From Natrinema hispanicum (GTDB taxonomy: Archaea; Halobacteriota; Halobacteria; Halobacteriales; Natrialbaceae): DNA of 64,000 bases. The notes under the pieces are model-generated. The model was not told the origin of the DNA and did no database searches. It saw nothing but the letters and a program-made list of their open reading frames with translations. Shown piece by piece: positions 43,742 to 54,190 of this stretch. The stretch covers positions 124,001 to 188,000 of the forward strand of contig NZ_FOIC01000006.1 of the NCBI RefSeq assembly GCF_900111485.1, in the 5' to 3' direction. How positions within the stretch are numbered: position 1 is the first letter of the stretch; every line of letters starts with the position of its first letter. A program made the translations under genes and the position numbers.

Positions 43742-45418
43742 TTACATCATGCCGCCCATGCCACCGCCCATACCGCCCATGCCGCCCATGCCACCGCCGC
43801 CCGGCGGCATCTCGTCGCCCTCGTCGTCGTCGTGGGAGACGGCGAGGTCGCCAGCGGCGATGACGTCGTCGATGCGCAGCAGCATGACGGCCGCTTCGGT
43901 GGCGGATTCGATGGCCTGGGTCTTCACGCGCAGCGGCTCGTAGACGCCCTCGGCATCCATGTCGATGGTGTCGCCGGTGTAGGCGTCGAGGCCGGCACCG
44001 GTGTCGCCACCGTCGTGGGCGCTGCGGAGTTCGACCAGCGAGTCGATGGGATCGAGTCCGGCGTTCTCGGCCAGCGTGCGTGGGATGACCTCGAGCGCAT
44101 CTGCGAAGGCCTCGACGGCGAGCTGCTCGCGGCCGCCAACGGAGTCGGCGTAGTCACGCAGGGCAAGCGAGAGGTCGATCTCGGGTGCGCCGCCGCCGGC
44201 GAGGACTTTGCCGTCCTCGATGGTCGTTCGCACCACGCCGAGGGAGTCCTCGATGGCGCGGTCGATCTCGTCGATGACGTGCTCGGTGCCACCGCGGAGG
44301 ATGAGGGTGACGGCCTGGGCGTCGTCGACGTCCTCGACGAAGATGCGCTGGTCGCCAGCGATCTCCTTCTGGGCGACGCTGCCGGCAAATCCGAGATCGT
44401 CCTCGGTCAGGTCGTCGACGCTCGAGACGGGCGTCGCGCCGGTTGCGCGGGCGAGCTGGCTCTGGTCGCTGGACTTGACACGGCGGACAGCGATGATGCC
44501 CTCCTGGGCGAGGTAGTGCTGGGCCATGTCGTCGATGCCGCCGTCGACGAAGACGACGTCAGCACCGGCGTCAGCGACCTGCTCGGCCATCTCGCGCAGC
44601 TGGGCCTCTTCCTGTTCGAGGAACTGCTCGAGCTGGTCGGGGTCGGTGACGTTGACTTCGGCGTCGATCTCGGTCTCTTTGATCTCTAAGTCGCCGTCGA
44701 CGATCGCGACGTTGGCGTCCTCGGCGAAGTAGGGCATGTTCTCGGAGACGCGCTCCTTGTCGACGATGACGCCCTCGACGAGTTCGGAGTTCTCGATCGA
44801 ACCGCCGACGACCTTCTCGACTTTGATGTTGTCCGTGTCGACGCCGTCGTCGTCAGCGACCGCGCGGACGGCATCGACGACGAGCTCGGAGAGGAGGTCT
44901 TTGGCGCTTTCGGCACCTTTGCCGGTCATCGCCGTCGCGGCGATCTGCTCTAAGACCTCGGTGTCGTCTTCGTCGACATCGATGGCGATCTCCTCTAAGG
45001 AGTCGATCGCTTCCTCGGCGGCCTCTCGATACCCCTGTGCGAGGGTGGTCGCGTGGATGTCCTGATCGAGCAGGTCCTCGGCCTGACTGAGGAGTTCGCC
45101 GGAGATGACGACGGCGCTTGTCGTGCCGTCGCCGACTTCCTCTTCCTGGGTCTCGGCGACTTCGACGATCATGTCGGCCGCGGGATGGTCGATCTCCATC
45201 TCCGAGAGCAGGGTGACACCGTCGTTCGTGACGATGACGTTGCCCGAGGAGTCGACGAGCATCTTGTCCATCCCCTTCGGGCCGAGCGTCGTCCGAACCG
45301 ATTCGGCGACGGCTTTCCCGGCCTGGACGTTCATGGACTGTGCGTCCTCGCCAGAGGTGCGCTGGCTGTCCTCCGAAAGTACGATGAGGGGCTGGTTGCC
45401 CATCTGCTGTTGAGCCAT
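43742..45418 (-). CDS. Thermosome (group II chaperonin) subunit
   Basis: A 558-residue CCT/thermosome subunit. ATP-binding motifs are [26 protein letters not shown] and [15 protein letters not shown], with the catalytic Asp in the GDGTT motif. The C terminus is the flexible Gly-Gly-Met repeat ([17 protein letters not shown]) that points into the cavity. ATG 45418 was chosen over GTG 45424. A strong TATA element lies about 26 nt before it. Haloarchaea have two or three paralogues; this one cannot be assigned to alpha, beta or gamma from sequence alone. Confidence 0.96.
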   Translation of the reverse strand: MAQQQMGNQPLIVLSEDSQRTSGEDAQSMNVQAGKAVAESVRTTLGPKGMDKMLVDSSGNVIVTNDGVTLLSEMEIDHPAADMIVEVAETQEEEVGDGTTSAVVISGELLSQAEDLLDQDIHATTLAQGYREAAEEAIDSLEEIAIDVDEDDTEVLEQIAATAMTGKGAESAKDLLSELVVDAVRAVADDDGVDTDNIKVEKVVGGSIENSELVEGVIVDKERVSENMPYFAEDANVAIVDGDLEIKETEIDAEVNVTDPDQLEQFLEQEEAQLREMAEQVADAGADVVFVDGGIDDMAQHYLAQEGIIAVRRVKSSDQSQLARATGATPVSSVDDLTEDDLGFAGSVAQKEIAGDQRIFVEDVDDAQAVTLILRGGTEHVIDEIDRAIEDSLGVVRTTIEDGKVLAGGGAPEIDLSLALRDYADSVGGREQLAVEAFADALEVIPRTLAENAGLDPIDSLVELRSAHDGGDTGAGLDAYTGDTIDMDAEGVYEPLRVKTQAIESATEAAVMLLRIDDVIAAGDLAVSHDDDEGDEMPPGGGGMGGMGGMGGGMGGMM

Positions 45419-45444
45419 AGTCACCCGAACGATTGATTGCTATT

Positions 45445-45453
45445 CTATATAAA
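45445..45453 (-). promoter_or_regulatory. TATA element of the thermosome gene
   Basis: On the minus strand TTTATATAG (45453-45445) is an excellent archaeal TATA box. Its centre is about 31 nt before the ATG at 45418, giving an mRNA leader of about 5 nt. A purine-rich BRE-like sequence precedes it. Confidence 0.75.
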
Positions 45454-45524
45454 TCTTTTGCTACCTACCAAATGTAACCCCGTGATCACCCTTTCGTCTG
45501 TCGTTTTCGAATTGCTGGTTGTCG

Positions 45525-45551
45525 GGTATTTATACCGCTAATTCTCGAGAA
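45525..45551. promoter_or_regulatory. Paired palindromes in thermosome upstream region
   Basis: Two palindromes lie close together: GGTATTTATACC (45525-45536) and TTCTCGAGAA (45542-45551). They are about 100 nt upstream of the thermosome start. The first also resembles a TATA box on both strands. They could be regulator sites for heat-shock control; no regulator can be named. Confidence 0.4.
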
Positions 45552-45563
45552 CGACCGGTCGAC

Positions 45564-45649
45564 TGATACGGACTCCGACCAGTCAGTTCCGGCGCACCCG
45601 CGACCTGTCCTGCGGGTTCGCCGGTACCCAGTGATAGCAGACCGTATGA
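45564..45649. repeat. 86-bp imperfect palindromic element, copy C
   Basis: TGATACGGACTCCGACCAGT starts the element and GTGATAGCAGACCGTATGA ends it. Read from each end inward, the strands match well (ATACGGxCTxC, then CCGGCGxACCCGC), so the whole element is a near palindrome centred on GACCTGTCC. It is 86 bp, like copies A and B, but is not attached to a stop codon. Confidence 0.75.
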
Positions 45650-45753
45650 CGCGTCGCTGGCGACTCGAGTCTCAGTCAGAAGCGGTGGAAGACGACTAGC
45701 CGGTCACGTGTCACCAGCCCGAGTAGCCACCGGAAACGGGTGGGAAGGGAAAC

Positions 45754-46311
45754 TCAGGACTGGCCACCAGGGAATCGGTGGTATTCAAGTCCCTGATGTT
45801 TCATCTCGTTGTGTTTCTCCTCGAGGAAGGAGTAGACTGCGCCGTGGGGCGCGCCGTCGAGCAGCATCTCGGCGGCGCTGCGGACGGCGTCGACCTCCTG
45901 TGGGGCACCGATGATCCCGAGCGTCGAGCCGTAGATGACGACGTCGGCACCAGTCAGTTCTTCCATCAGTTCGCGGGTTCGGCCACCCTCGCCGATGAGC
46001 CGGCCCTTCTTGCGTTTCATGTCGTTTTTGTTGCGCGCGGCGGCGTCGATATCGACGACGTCGAATAACATCATGTCGTCCTCGAGGAGCCGTAGGGCGT
46101 CCTCGGGTGCAAAGCCGCGGCCGATCGCACGAACGATATCGGGGCCTTTGAGGCCGAGCACGGGATCGCCGACGGTCTCGACAGCGACGGAGCCGTTCTC
46201 CGAGTCGATGTCGAGTCGTACTTCCGCTTCCGCCTCGATCTCGCGCATCGTCTCGCCTCCTTCGCCAATAAGAACACCGATGCGGTCCTGCGGAATCTTC
46301 ACGTGCTGCAT
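45754..46311 (-). CDS. KH-domain protein (Dim2/Pno1-like)
   Basis: A 185-residue protein with two KH domains. The first is at about residues 1-75 (VKIPQDRIGVLIGEGGETMR with its GxxG loop), and the second at about 90-160, with a diverged loop KGRLIGEGGRTRELMEE. It matches archaeal Dim2/Pno1, which binds the 3' end region of 16S rRNA during small-subunit assembly, usually beside RIO1. Here a trpS gene lies between them. ATG 46311 begins exactly at the KH domain. Confidence 0.93.
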   Translation of the reverse strand: MQHVKIPQDRIGVLIGEGGETMREIEAEAEVRLDIDSENGSVAVETVGDPVLGLKGPDIVRAIGRGFAPEDALRLLEDDMMLFDVVDIDAAARNKNDMKRKKGRLIGEGGRTRELMEELTGADVVIYGSTLGIIGAPQEVDAVRSAAEMLLDGAPHGAVYSFLEEKHNEMKHQGLEYHRFPGGQS

Positions 46312-46414
46312 ACAGTCTGTTACTGGCTGGGTGAGGTTAAGACCTTGGTCCGCGAGTATTGGATACTGTCTGTCTCTCCCATGCACCTGTCTCGTTCGGT
46401 CTCCGATGCCGACG

Positions 46415-47635
46415 CTACTCGAGTGCCGATGGGACGCCGGCTCGCTCGAGTGCTTGCTGTCGTTCCGCGTCGGTGAGTCGATACGGCTGGATTTCAGTCG
46501 CCAGCTCACCCAGTGCAGCGCGCCGGCGCTGGTGTGCCGCGAGAAACGTGGTGATTCGATCGATCGCGATTTCTTTTAGTTCACCACTGAGCAGGTCGCC
46601 AGACCGATAGTCGGCCGCAATGCGCTCGAGTTCGGCATCGTCGGGTTCGAAGAAAAAGCGGAGATACTGAAAGAGAACGTCGACGGACGGATCACCACCC
46701 TTCTCGCGATGTTCCTCGAGGGTTGCTCGGCCGCCGGTGTAGGCATGTGTTCGAATCGTCTCGGCGACCGTTTCCGGGGCAGCAGTGAGATCGATCGAGG
46801 GGGCATCGGCGGACGAACTCATCTTTCCCGGTCCCTCGAGACTCGGAAGGAATCGGCCGAGGAGGGCACCGGGTTTCTCCACGGGGAGTGCCTCCTTCGC
46901 AGCAATGTCGCGACAGACGCGAACGTGCGGATCTTGATCGACGGCGATGGGGACGAGCGTCGGCTGCCGACCGCCGACGAGTTGCGGAAGCAGGAGGTGT
47001 GTCGCCTGGACGGCGGGATAGAACTGGAGACCGACGGTGTCTTGCTCGCCGTAGACGGCCTCGACGGTGGCCGGCGTGAGATGCGTTGCGAGTCGCACAG
47101 CGAGGGGGTAGATCACGTCTGCATCGACGGTATCGATGATGAGTCTCGTCTTGTCGGAATCGAAGCCAACGGCGAGAACATCGCGGAGATTCTCGCGGGT
47201 ATGCTGTCCGATTTCCGCGAAGGACTGTGCTTTCGCGAGGAACTTTTCGTCGTCGGAAAGCGGGATGTAGACCGTTGCTCCCGTCTCCTGCTGAAGCCGC
47301 TTGGCGAGATACAGCGGGAGAACGTGACCGAGATGCATCGGTCCCGACGGCCCTCGTCCGGTGACGATCGCGTGCGGCGCATCGGCTTCGGCAGCCTCGA
47401 GGTACTCATCGATGTCTCGGCCCGCATAGAACGTTCGACGACGGAGCAGCGGGTGCTCGGGAAAGCGAGCGAGCTGGTCGTCGGTGAGCCGATCGGCCCC
47501 GAACCGGTCGATGAGCTTCTCGTAGTCGATCTCGCCGTCGACGGCATACGGGGTAACGGTGAAGTCGTCAGTGGCAGTGGCGGTACGTGTCTCAGTCGCG
47601 TCGATATCGGTTTCGGTGTGATCAGTGGGTGACAT
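46415..47635 (-). CDS. trpS: Tryptophan--tRNA ligase, second copy
   Basis: A 406-residue TrpS from ATG 47635 (ATG 47641 adds two residues). The HIGH motif is RGPSGPMHLGHVLPLYLAK and the KMSKS motif is GPGKMSSSADAPSID. VPIAVDQDPHVRVCRDIAAK forms the tryptophan pocket block. It is closer to typical archaeal TrpS in the HIGH region than the first copy, which has a GDP insertion. It lies between rio1 and the KH gene on the same strand and is preceded by a Trp-rich leader ORF with alternative RNA structures. This copy may therefore be the regulated one. Confidence 0.95.
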   Translation of the reverse strand: MSPTDHTETDIDATETRTATATDDFTVTPYAVDGEIDYEKLIDRFGADRLTDDQLARFPEHPLLRRRTFYAGRDIDEYLEAAEADAPHAIVTGRGPSGPMHLGHVLPLYLAKRLQQETGATVYIPLSDDEKFLAKAQSFAEIGQHTRENLRDVLAVGFDSDKTRLIIDTVDADVIYPLAVRLATHLTPATVEAVYGEQDTVGLQFYPAVQATHLLLPQLVGGRQPTLVPIAVDQDPHVRVCRDIAAKEALPVEKPGALLGRFLPSLEGPGKMSSSADAPSIDLTAAPETVAETIRTHAYTGGRATLEEHREKGGDPSVDVLFQYLRFFFEPDDAELERIAADYRSGDLLSGELKEIAIDRITTFLAAHQRRRAALGELATEIQPYRLTDAERQQALERAGVPSALE

Positions 47636-47660
47636 TCGCATTGGGTCGGCGACGGCAACA

Positions 47661-47800
47661 GCTGGCAGTCGGTTCCAGCAAAAACGAGCGGAGGGAGCGA
47701 TCGCCGCCGCAGCCGCCGGGTTAGGCCGCGTCGCCCGCCGCGACGACACTGTCCGCTCTCGAGGGCGCGTGCCATCGCCACTGCCAGCCGAGAGCGGACA
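47661..47800 (-). promoter_or_regulatory. Candidate Trp-responsive leader RNA
   Basis: Three competing pairings are visible. Pairing A is 12 bp perfect between 47789-47800 (leader start) and 47750-47761. Pairing B is 9 bp perfect between the TGG CAG TGG region (47780-47788) and 47661-47669, just before the trpS start. Pairing C is 7 bp between 47752-47758 and 47686-47692 and is followed by a T5 run (47680-47684). A and C share one arm. A ribosome on the Trp codons would block A and B. Confidence 0.6.
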
Positions 47801-47801
47801 T
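47721..47801 (-). CDS. Trp-rich leader peptide ORF upstream of trpS
   Basis: A 26-codon ORF reading M-S-A-L-G-W-Q-W-R-W-H-A-P-S and then S/V/A-rich residues to a TAA stop. Three Trp codons in five positions is remarkable in a proteome where Trp is rare. Its ATG at 47801 lies about 28 nt after a TATA element, consistent with a leaderless transcript. It ends 85 nt before trpS. By analogy with bacterial trp leaders, ribosome progress over the Trp codons would sense charged tRNA(Trp). Translation and function are inferred. Confidence 0.65.
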   Translation of the reverse strand: MSALGWQWRWHAPSRADSVVAAGDAA

Positions 47802-47825
47802 CAGTATGACTACATTTCGGACCGA

Positions 47826-47833
47826 CAATAAAG
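47826..47833 (-). promoter_or_regulatory. TATA element for the Trp leader/trpS transcript
   Basis: CTTTATTG on the minus strand, with CGAAATC upstream as a possible BRE. The centre is about 28 nt before the leader ATG at 47801, so the transcript would begin at or within a few nucleotides of the leader ORF. Confidence 0.5.
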
Positions 47834-47865
47834 AGGATTTCGGACCTAACTGACAGGCGTCCGTC

Positions 47866-48741
47866 TCAGTCTCGAGACGGGTCCGGCTCCGGACTCGTGA
47901 CGAACGCGAGCAACTCGTCGGCGGTCACGTCGAGTCCCTGCCGGGAGAAAAACGAGGCGACGTTCCGACAGTCACGCTCTAAGAAGTCACGGCTGTTGGG
48001 GTGGTGGACGGTGACGGCCTGCCCGAGGTCGATGAGCACGAGTTGGCCCTCAGCCTCGTCGAAGACGACGTTGTATTCGCTCAAGTCGCCGTGGATCAGC
48101 CCGGCCGAGTAGAGCCGGCGCATGTACTCGCGCATGACCTCGTAGGCGGTTTGTGGGTTCTCGATGTGGACCTCGCCGAGGCGTTTCGCGCGGCCGTCCT
48201 CGGTGCCGATGTACTCCATGACCAACACGTTGCGCTCGGTGGCGATCGGCTCCGGCACGCGGACGCCGGCCGCTTTCGCCCGCTGTAAGTTCGCCAGTTC
48301 CTTTTTTGTCCACGCGAGGACGACGTCTTTCTTCTGGCCGCCCAGCCCCTCGAAACGCGGGTCGCCCTCGAGGTAGTCGCGCATCTGCCGGAAGTTCGAG
48401 GCGTTGATCCGGTAGATCTTGACCGCGACCTCGCGGTCATCGCCCAGCGCGTGGTAGACGTTTGCCTCCTTGCCTGTCGAGAGCGGGCCGCCGAAAGCCT
48501 CGACGTAGCCGTCCTGGACGAGCTTATACAGCGCCGCGAACGTCGCGTCGTCGAACACCGACTGTTCGACTTTGAACTGGTCGGCGTCCTTGATTCGCTC
48601 CTGGAACTGGTTGAACTCGCGATCGCGCTTGCGGGCGATCCGATCTGCTTCCGTATCCGAGACATCGATCTCTTCCCACTCGTCGCCTGGGGTCTCGGCT
48701 TCATCTACGTCGACCAGTCCGAACTCCGTTCCCTGTCCCAT
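47866..48741 (-). CDS. rio1: RIO1-family serine/threonine kinase
   Basis: A 291-residue RIO kinase. The nucleotide loop is GPLSTGKEANVYHAL, the invariant lysine is in EVAVKIYRI, the catalytic loop is LIHGDLSEYNVVF, and the metal-binding loop is LVLIDLGQAV. RIO1 acts in final maturation of the small ribosomal subunit. The acidic N-terminal extension (about 60 residues) is typical of haloarchaeal members. The usual archaeal partner, the KH protein, is two genes downstream because trpS intervenes. Confidence 0.95.
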   Translation of the reverse strand: MGQGTEFGLVDVDEAETPGDEWEEIDVSDTEADRIARKRDREFNQFQERIKDADQFKVEQSVFDDATFAALYKLVQDGYVEAFGGPLSTGKEANVYHALGDDREVAVKIYRINASNFRQMRDYLEGDPRFEGLGGQKKDVVLAWTKKELANLQRAKAAGVRVPEPIATERNVLVMEYIGTEDGRAKRLGEVHIENPQTAYEVMREYMRRLYSAGLIHGDLSEYNVVFDEAEGQLVLIDLGQAVTVHHPNSRDFLERDCRNVASFFSRQGLDVTADELLAFVTSPEPDPSRD

Positions 48742-48886
48742 CTAGTCGGTCGTAGTGGCTCTGAAGGGTAAAGTACTGGGTCTCGTTTGGCGACGTGTCC
48801 TCGAGGGTGACAGTAACTTGGAGGCTTCGTTCGGCTGCTGTAACTCTCGAACAGACTTATCTACCTGTTCGTAGTCACGGAGTACC

Positions 48887-50287
48887 ATGAGTGATGCTAG
48901 CACAGGTAGTGGCGCAGAGTCAGAGCACGACCACGCCCAGCACCACGAGGGTCCGGGCTACACAACGCCACAGGCTGCCATCGAGGAGGGCGGACGGGAG
49001 AAACTGGCCTACGTGATGAGTCTCTACGTCGGCACGGACGTCGACGCGCCGGACTTCGTTGCGGTCGTCGACCTCGATCCCGAATCGGACACGTACTGCG
49101 AAATCATCGACCGCATCGAGATGCCTAATCGCGGTGACGAACTCCACCACTTCGGGTGGAACGCCTGTTCGTCGTCGTGCCACATGGAAGGTCTCGAGCG
49201 CCAACACCTGATCGTCCCGGGTCAGCGGTCCTCGCGGCTTCACGTGATCGACGCGGCCGACCGGCGCAATCCCGAACTGGTCAAGGTGATCGAACCCGAG
49301 GAGGTCTTCGAGTACGACCTCTCGGCACCGCACACAGTCCATTGCGTTCCGGACGGACAGATCCTGATTAGCATGCTCGGCGACGCCGACGGCGACCTTC
49401 CCGGCGGCTTCCTCGAGCTAAACGAAGACTTCGAGATCGAGGGCCGGTGGGAGCCGCCAGGCGAGATCGAAATGAACTACGACTACTGGTATCAGCCACG
49501 CCAGAACGTGATGGTCTCGACCGAGTGGGCCGCACCGAAGACCTACTACCCGGGCTTCGATTTAGAGGACGTCGAGGAGGGGAAGTACGGCCAGCAGATT
49601 CATTTCTGGGACTGGGAGGAAGGCACCGTCGAACAGACGATCGACCTCGGCGAGGAAGGCCAGATTCCACTCGAGGTACGATTCCTCCACACGCCCGAAT
49701 CGACGCACGGCTTCGTCGGGACTGCACTCTCGTCGAACATGTTCCACTTCTGGCGTGACGAAGAGGCCGGCGAGTACCGCGCTGAGAAGGCGATCGACTT
49801 CGAGGCCCGCGAGCATCCAGACTGGGACATGCCCGTTCCCGGGCTGACGACCGACATCCTGATCTCGATGGACGATCGCTACCTGTTCGGCTCGAACTGG
49901 CTCCACGGTGAGGTCTGGATGTACGATATTTCGGACCCGTCGAACCCGCGACGGGCCGACTCGCTTTCGGTCGGCGGCACCTTCGGCGACATTCGCGAAG
50001 TTCAGGGGCGGGAAATCGTCGCTGGCCCGCAGATGCTCCAGCTCTCGCTGGATGGCGAACGGCTCTACTGGACCACCTCGCTGTTCTCGTCGTGGGACGA
50101 CCAGTTCTACCCCGAGGAGGCAGAGCGTGGCTCGGTGATGTTGAAAGCCGATGTCGATCCCCGAACGGGCACCCTCGAGTTAGATGAAGACTTCCTCGTC
50201 GACTGGGGAGAGTGTCCGGCGGGTCCGGCCCGCGCCCACGAGATCCGCTGGCCCGACGGCGACTGCACGAGCGACGTCTGGCAGTGA
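48887..50287 (+). CDS. Selenium-binding protein (SBP56/methanethiol oxidase family)
   Basis: A 466-residue SBP56-family beta-propeller. Landmarks include VVDLDPESDTYCEIIDRIEM, LHHFGWNACSSSCHMEGLE with the conserved cysteines, STEWAAPKTYYPGFDLEDVE and SNWLHGEVWMYDISDPSNP. In animals and some bacteria the family oxidises methanethiol; activity in archaea is not established. The N terminus is His/Glu-rich. It overlaps or lies 8 nt before the ferredoxin gene, so both are likely in one transcript. Confidence 0.93.
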   Translation: MSDASTGSGAESEHDHAQHHEGPGYTTPQAAIEEGGREKLAYVMSLYVGTDVDAPDFVAVVDLDPESDTYCEIIDRIEMPNRGDELHHFGWNACSSSCHMEGLERQHLIVPGQRSSRLHVIDAADRRNPELVKVIEPEEVFEYDLSAPHTVHCVPDGQILISMLGDADGDLPGGFLELNEDFEIEGRWEPPGEIEMNYDYWYQPRQNVMVSTEWAAPKTYYPGFDLEDVEEGKYGQQIHFWDWEEGTVEQTIDLGEEGQIPLEVRFLHTPESTHGFVGTALSSNMFHFWRDEEAGEYRAEKAIDFEAREHPDWDMPVPGLTTDILISMDDRYLFGSNWLHGEVWMYDISDPSNPRRADSLSVGGTFGDIREVQGREIVAGPQMLQLSLDGERLYWTTSLFSSWDDQFYPEEAERGSVMLKADVDPRTGTLELDEDFLVDWGECPAGPARAHEIRWPDGDCTSDVWQ

Positions 50288-50295
50288 CTGCGCCA

Positions 50296-50661
50296 ATGGC
50301 GAGCCATGAGGTCCGCCTCGAGTGGCCCACCGGCCGGACGAAGACGGTGACGGTTCGCGAGGACGAGACGGTCCTCGAAGCGGCCGGACGCGACGGGATC
50401 GGACTGCCCTACGGCTGTCGAACCGGTGCCTGCGGGACCTGTACCGGTCGGCTGCTCGAGGCCGCCGGACACGAGTCGAACGACGAGCAGGTCCTCGACG
50501 TCGACGACGCGTTCGCGTATCGCCGGTGCCAGCGAGCGCTGAAGGATCGACACCGGGCAGACGGCTACGTCCTGTTGTGTGTCGCCGAGCCGCGAGCCGA
50601 CTGCCGGCTCGCTGTCGGCCCCAGCGTCCATACGGAACTGGTCGAAAACCCGTGGAAATGA
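50296..50661 (+). CDS. Plant-type [2Fe-2S] ferredoxin
   Basis: A 121-residue ferredoxin. The cluster motif is YGCRTGACGTCTGRL (C-x4-C-x2-C), and the fourth ligand is in YVLLCVAEP. ATG 50296 was chosen; GTG 50284 would overlap the upstream stop as GTGA and is also possible. The tail beyond the cluster domain is about 30 residues. It may transfer electrons to the SBP56-family enzyme encoded just upstream, but this is inferred only from position. Confidence 0.9.
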   Translation: MASHEVRLEWPTGRTKTVTVREDETVLEAAGRDGIGLPYGCRTGACGTCTGRLLEAAGHESNDEQVLDVDDAFAYRRCQRALKDRHRADGYVLLCVAEPRADCRLAVGPSVHTELVENPWK

Positions 50662-52839
<2,178 letters not shown>

Positions 52840-52880
52840 TCACTCGAGAACGCAGGCCTCGAGCCAGACCAACGGGGACC

Positions 52881-53069
52881 TCACCCGCGGTGAGTGAGCA
52901 CCACGACGACCGCGATCACGGCGGCGGCAACGCCGATGAGCATCGGCACAAGCTGCCCTGAACTCCACTCCCAGCCGAGATACCGGGTCCCGATGATGGC
53001 GACGAGCGCAACGACGATGCCGATCGCCGTGATGGCCGGCGACGAGGTCCGACCGATCGAGAGTGCCAT
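52881..53069 (-). CDS. Small two-helix membrane protein
   Basis: A 62-residue protein with two membrane helices (about residues 10-30 and 38-58) joined by a short loop with GWEWSSGQ. It ends HRG. No motif identifies it. It lies in a convergent position after ligA and is divergent from nothing close; the ArsA gene follows on the same strand upstream. Confidence 0.65.
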   Translation of the reverse strand: MALSIGRTSSPAITAIGIVVALVAIIGTRYLGWEWSSGQLVPMLIGVAAAVIAVVVVLTHRG

Positions 53070-53127
53070 GCCTGAATGTTATCGAACCAACACAATAAGC
53101 GCTGGGCCGACCCTGTCAGATGTCCAT

Positions 53128-54099
53128 TCAGGTCGGCATTCGCTCGGCGATAATCGACAGCGACTCCCGCCCGTGTACCTCGCCCTCGAGATCCGGCAGC
53201 GTCACGATTTCGAGGTCGGGAAACGTCTCGTGGATCTCGGCGAGGCGCTCCTCGTGGCGGGCCTGTCGGGACTGACAGCGCGGACAGCCCTCGTGTGGGT
53301 CCTCGAGCACCCGGTTGACGATCAGGCGCTCGACGGGCACGTCGACCTCGCGAAGTCGCGCGACGAGCCGTTCGGTCTCCGCGATAGCCATCTGCTCGGG
53401 GATCAGGACGACCCGAAACTCGGTTCGGTCAGGATCGGCGAGCAACTCGCGGGCGCGCTCGAGACGGGCCTGAAACGACGCAAGGCTCTCGTCGTCGTCC
53501 TGGTTGCCGAGCATCGACAGCGGCCCGAACATCGCCGTGCGGGCGGCCGAGCCGATCCGGCGGGCCTGCCCGCGTAGCGATTGGGCCGTCTCGAGTGCGT
53601 TGCCCATGATACCGGGCATATCGAACAGCCGCAGTGTGTGGCCCGTTGGCGCGGTGTCGAAGACGATTACGTCCCACTCGCCGGCGTCGACGTATTCGAC
53701 CAGCAAGTCGAGTGCTGCGATCTCGTCGCTGCCGGCCGGCATGCCGCCGGAAAACAGCCGTTCGATCTCCGCATCCGAGAGGCTGATACCGGCACTGCGC
53801 AGATCGGCCGCCAGCGCACGCGCCAGTTTTTCGTAGCGCTCCTGTTGTGTTGCCGGATCGATCTCGACGCCCCACAGCTCGCCTTCGGCGTGTGGCTCTC
53901 CCTCGAGCGGGCCTGGTAGCTCGAGTGCGGTCGGTTCCGAGTCAATATCGGCCTCGAACGAGTCGGACAGTGAGTGGGCTGGATCGGTTGAGACAACGAG
54001 CGTCCGCTGCCCGGCGGCAGCAAGCGAGAGTCCGGTGGCCGCAGCACAGGTCGTTTTGCCGACGCCGCCTTTTCCGCCGTAGTAGATGCAGTCGGTCAC
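53128..54099 (-). CDS. Get3/ArsA-family ATPase
   Basis: About 323 residues. The deviant Walker A is YYGGKGGVGKTTCAAA, with STDPAHSLSDSFEAD (switch region) and VFDTAPTGHTLRLFDMPG. A CPRCQ motif near the C terminus resembles the zinc-binding CxxC of Get3. Archaeal members target tail-anchored membrane proteins or act as arsenite pump ATPases; CxxC favours the Get3-like role. GTG 54099 was chosen because a TATA box lies about 26 nt before it. Confidence 0.9.
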   Translation of the reverse strand: MTDCIYYGGKGGVGKTTCAAATGLSLAAAGQRTLVVSTDPAHSLSDSFEADIDSEPTALELPGPLEGEPHAEGELWGVEIDPATQQERYEKLARALAADLRSAGISLSDAEIERLFSGGMPAGSDEIAALDLLVEYVDAGEWDVIVFDTAPTGHTLRLFDMPGIMGNALETAQSLRGQARRIGSAARTAMFGPLSMLGNQDDDESLASFQARLERARELLADPDRTEFRVVLIPEQMAIAETERLVARLREVDVPVERLIVNRVLEDPHEGCPRCQSRQARHEERLAEIHETFPDLEIVTLPDLEGEVHGRESLSIIAERMPT

Positions 54100-54120
54100 G
54101 GCCACGGTTACCACGGTCGC

Positions 54121-54130
54121 TGATATAAAC
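54121..54130 (-). promoter_or_regulatory. TATA element of the Get3/ArsA gene
   Basis: GTTTATATCA on the minus strand, centred about 26 nt before GTG 54099, marks a leaderless start and supports that start codon over GTG 54114. Confidence 0.6.
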
Positions 54131-54190
54131 GGTGTCCCGAACCTAGAATCGCACGTCTCGATGGGAGCCGGCCGATGCCGGCCGGTGCGC

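Noticed and set aside
43502-44689. Long + strand open frame across the thermosome
   Set aside because: It is the antisense shadow of the thermosome gene; its product has the repetitive Asp/Val/Gly composition typical of reverse frames in GC-rich DNA.
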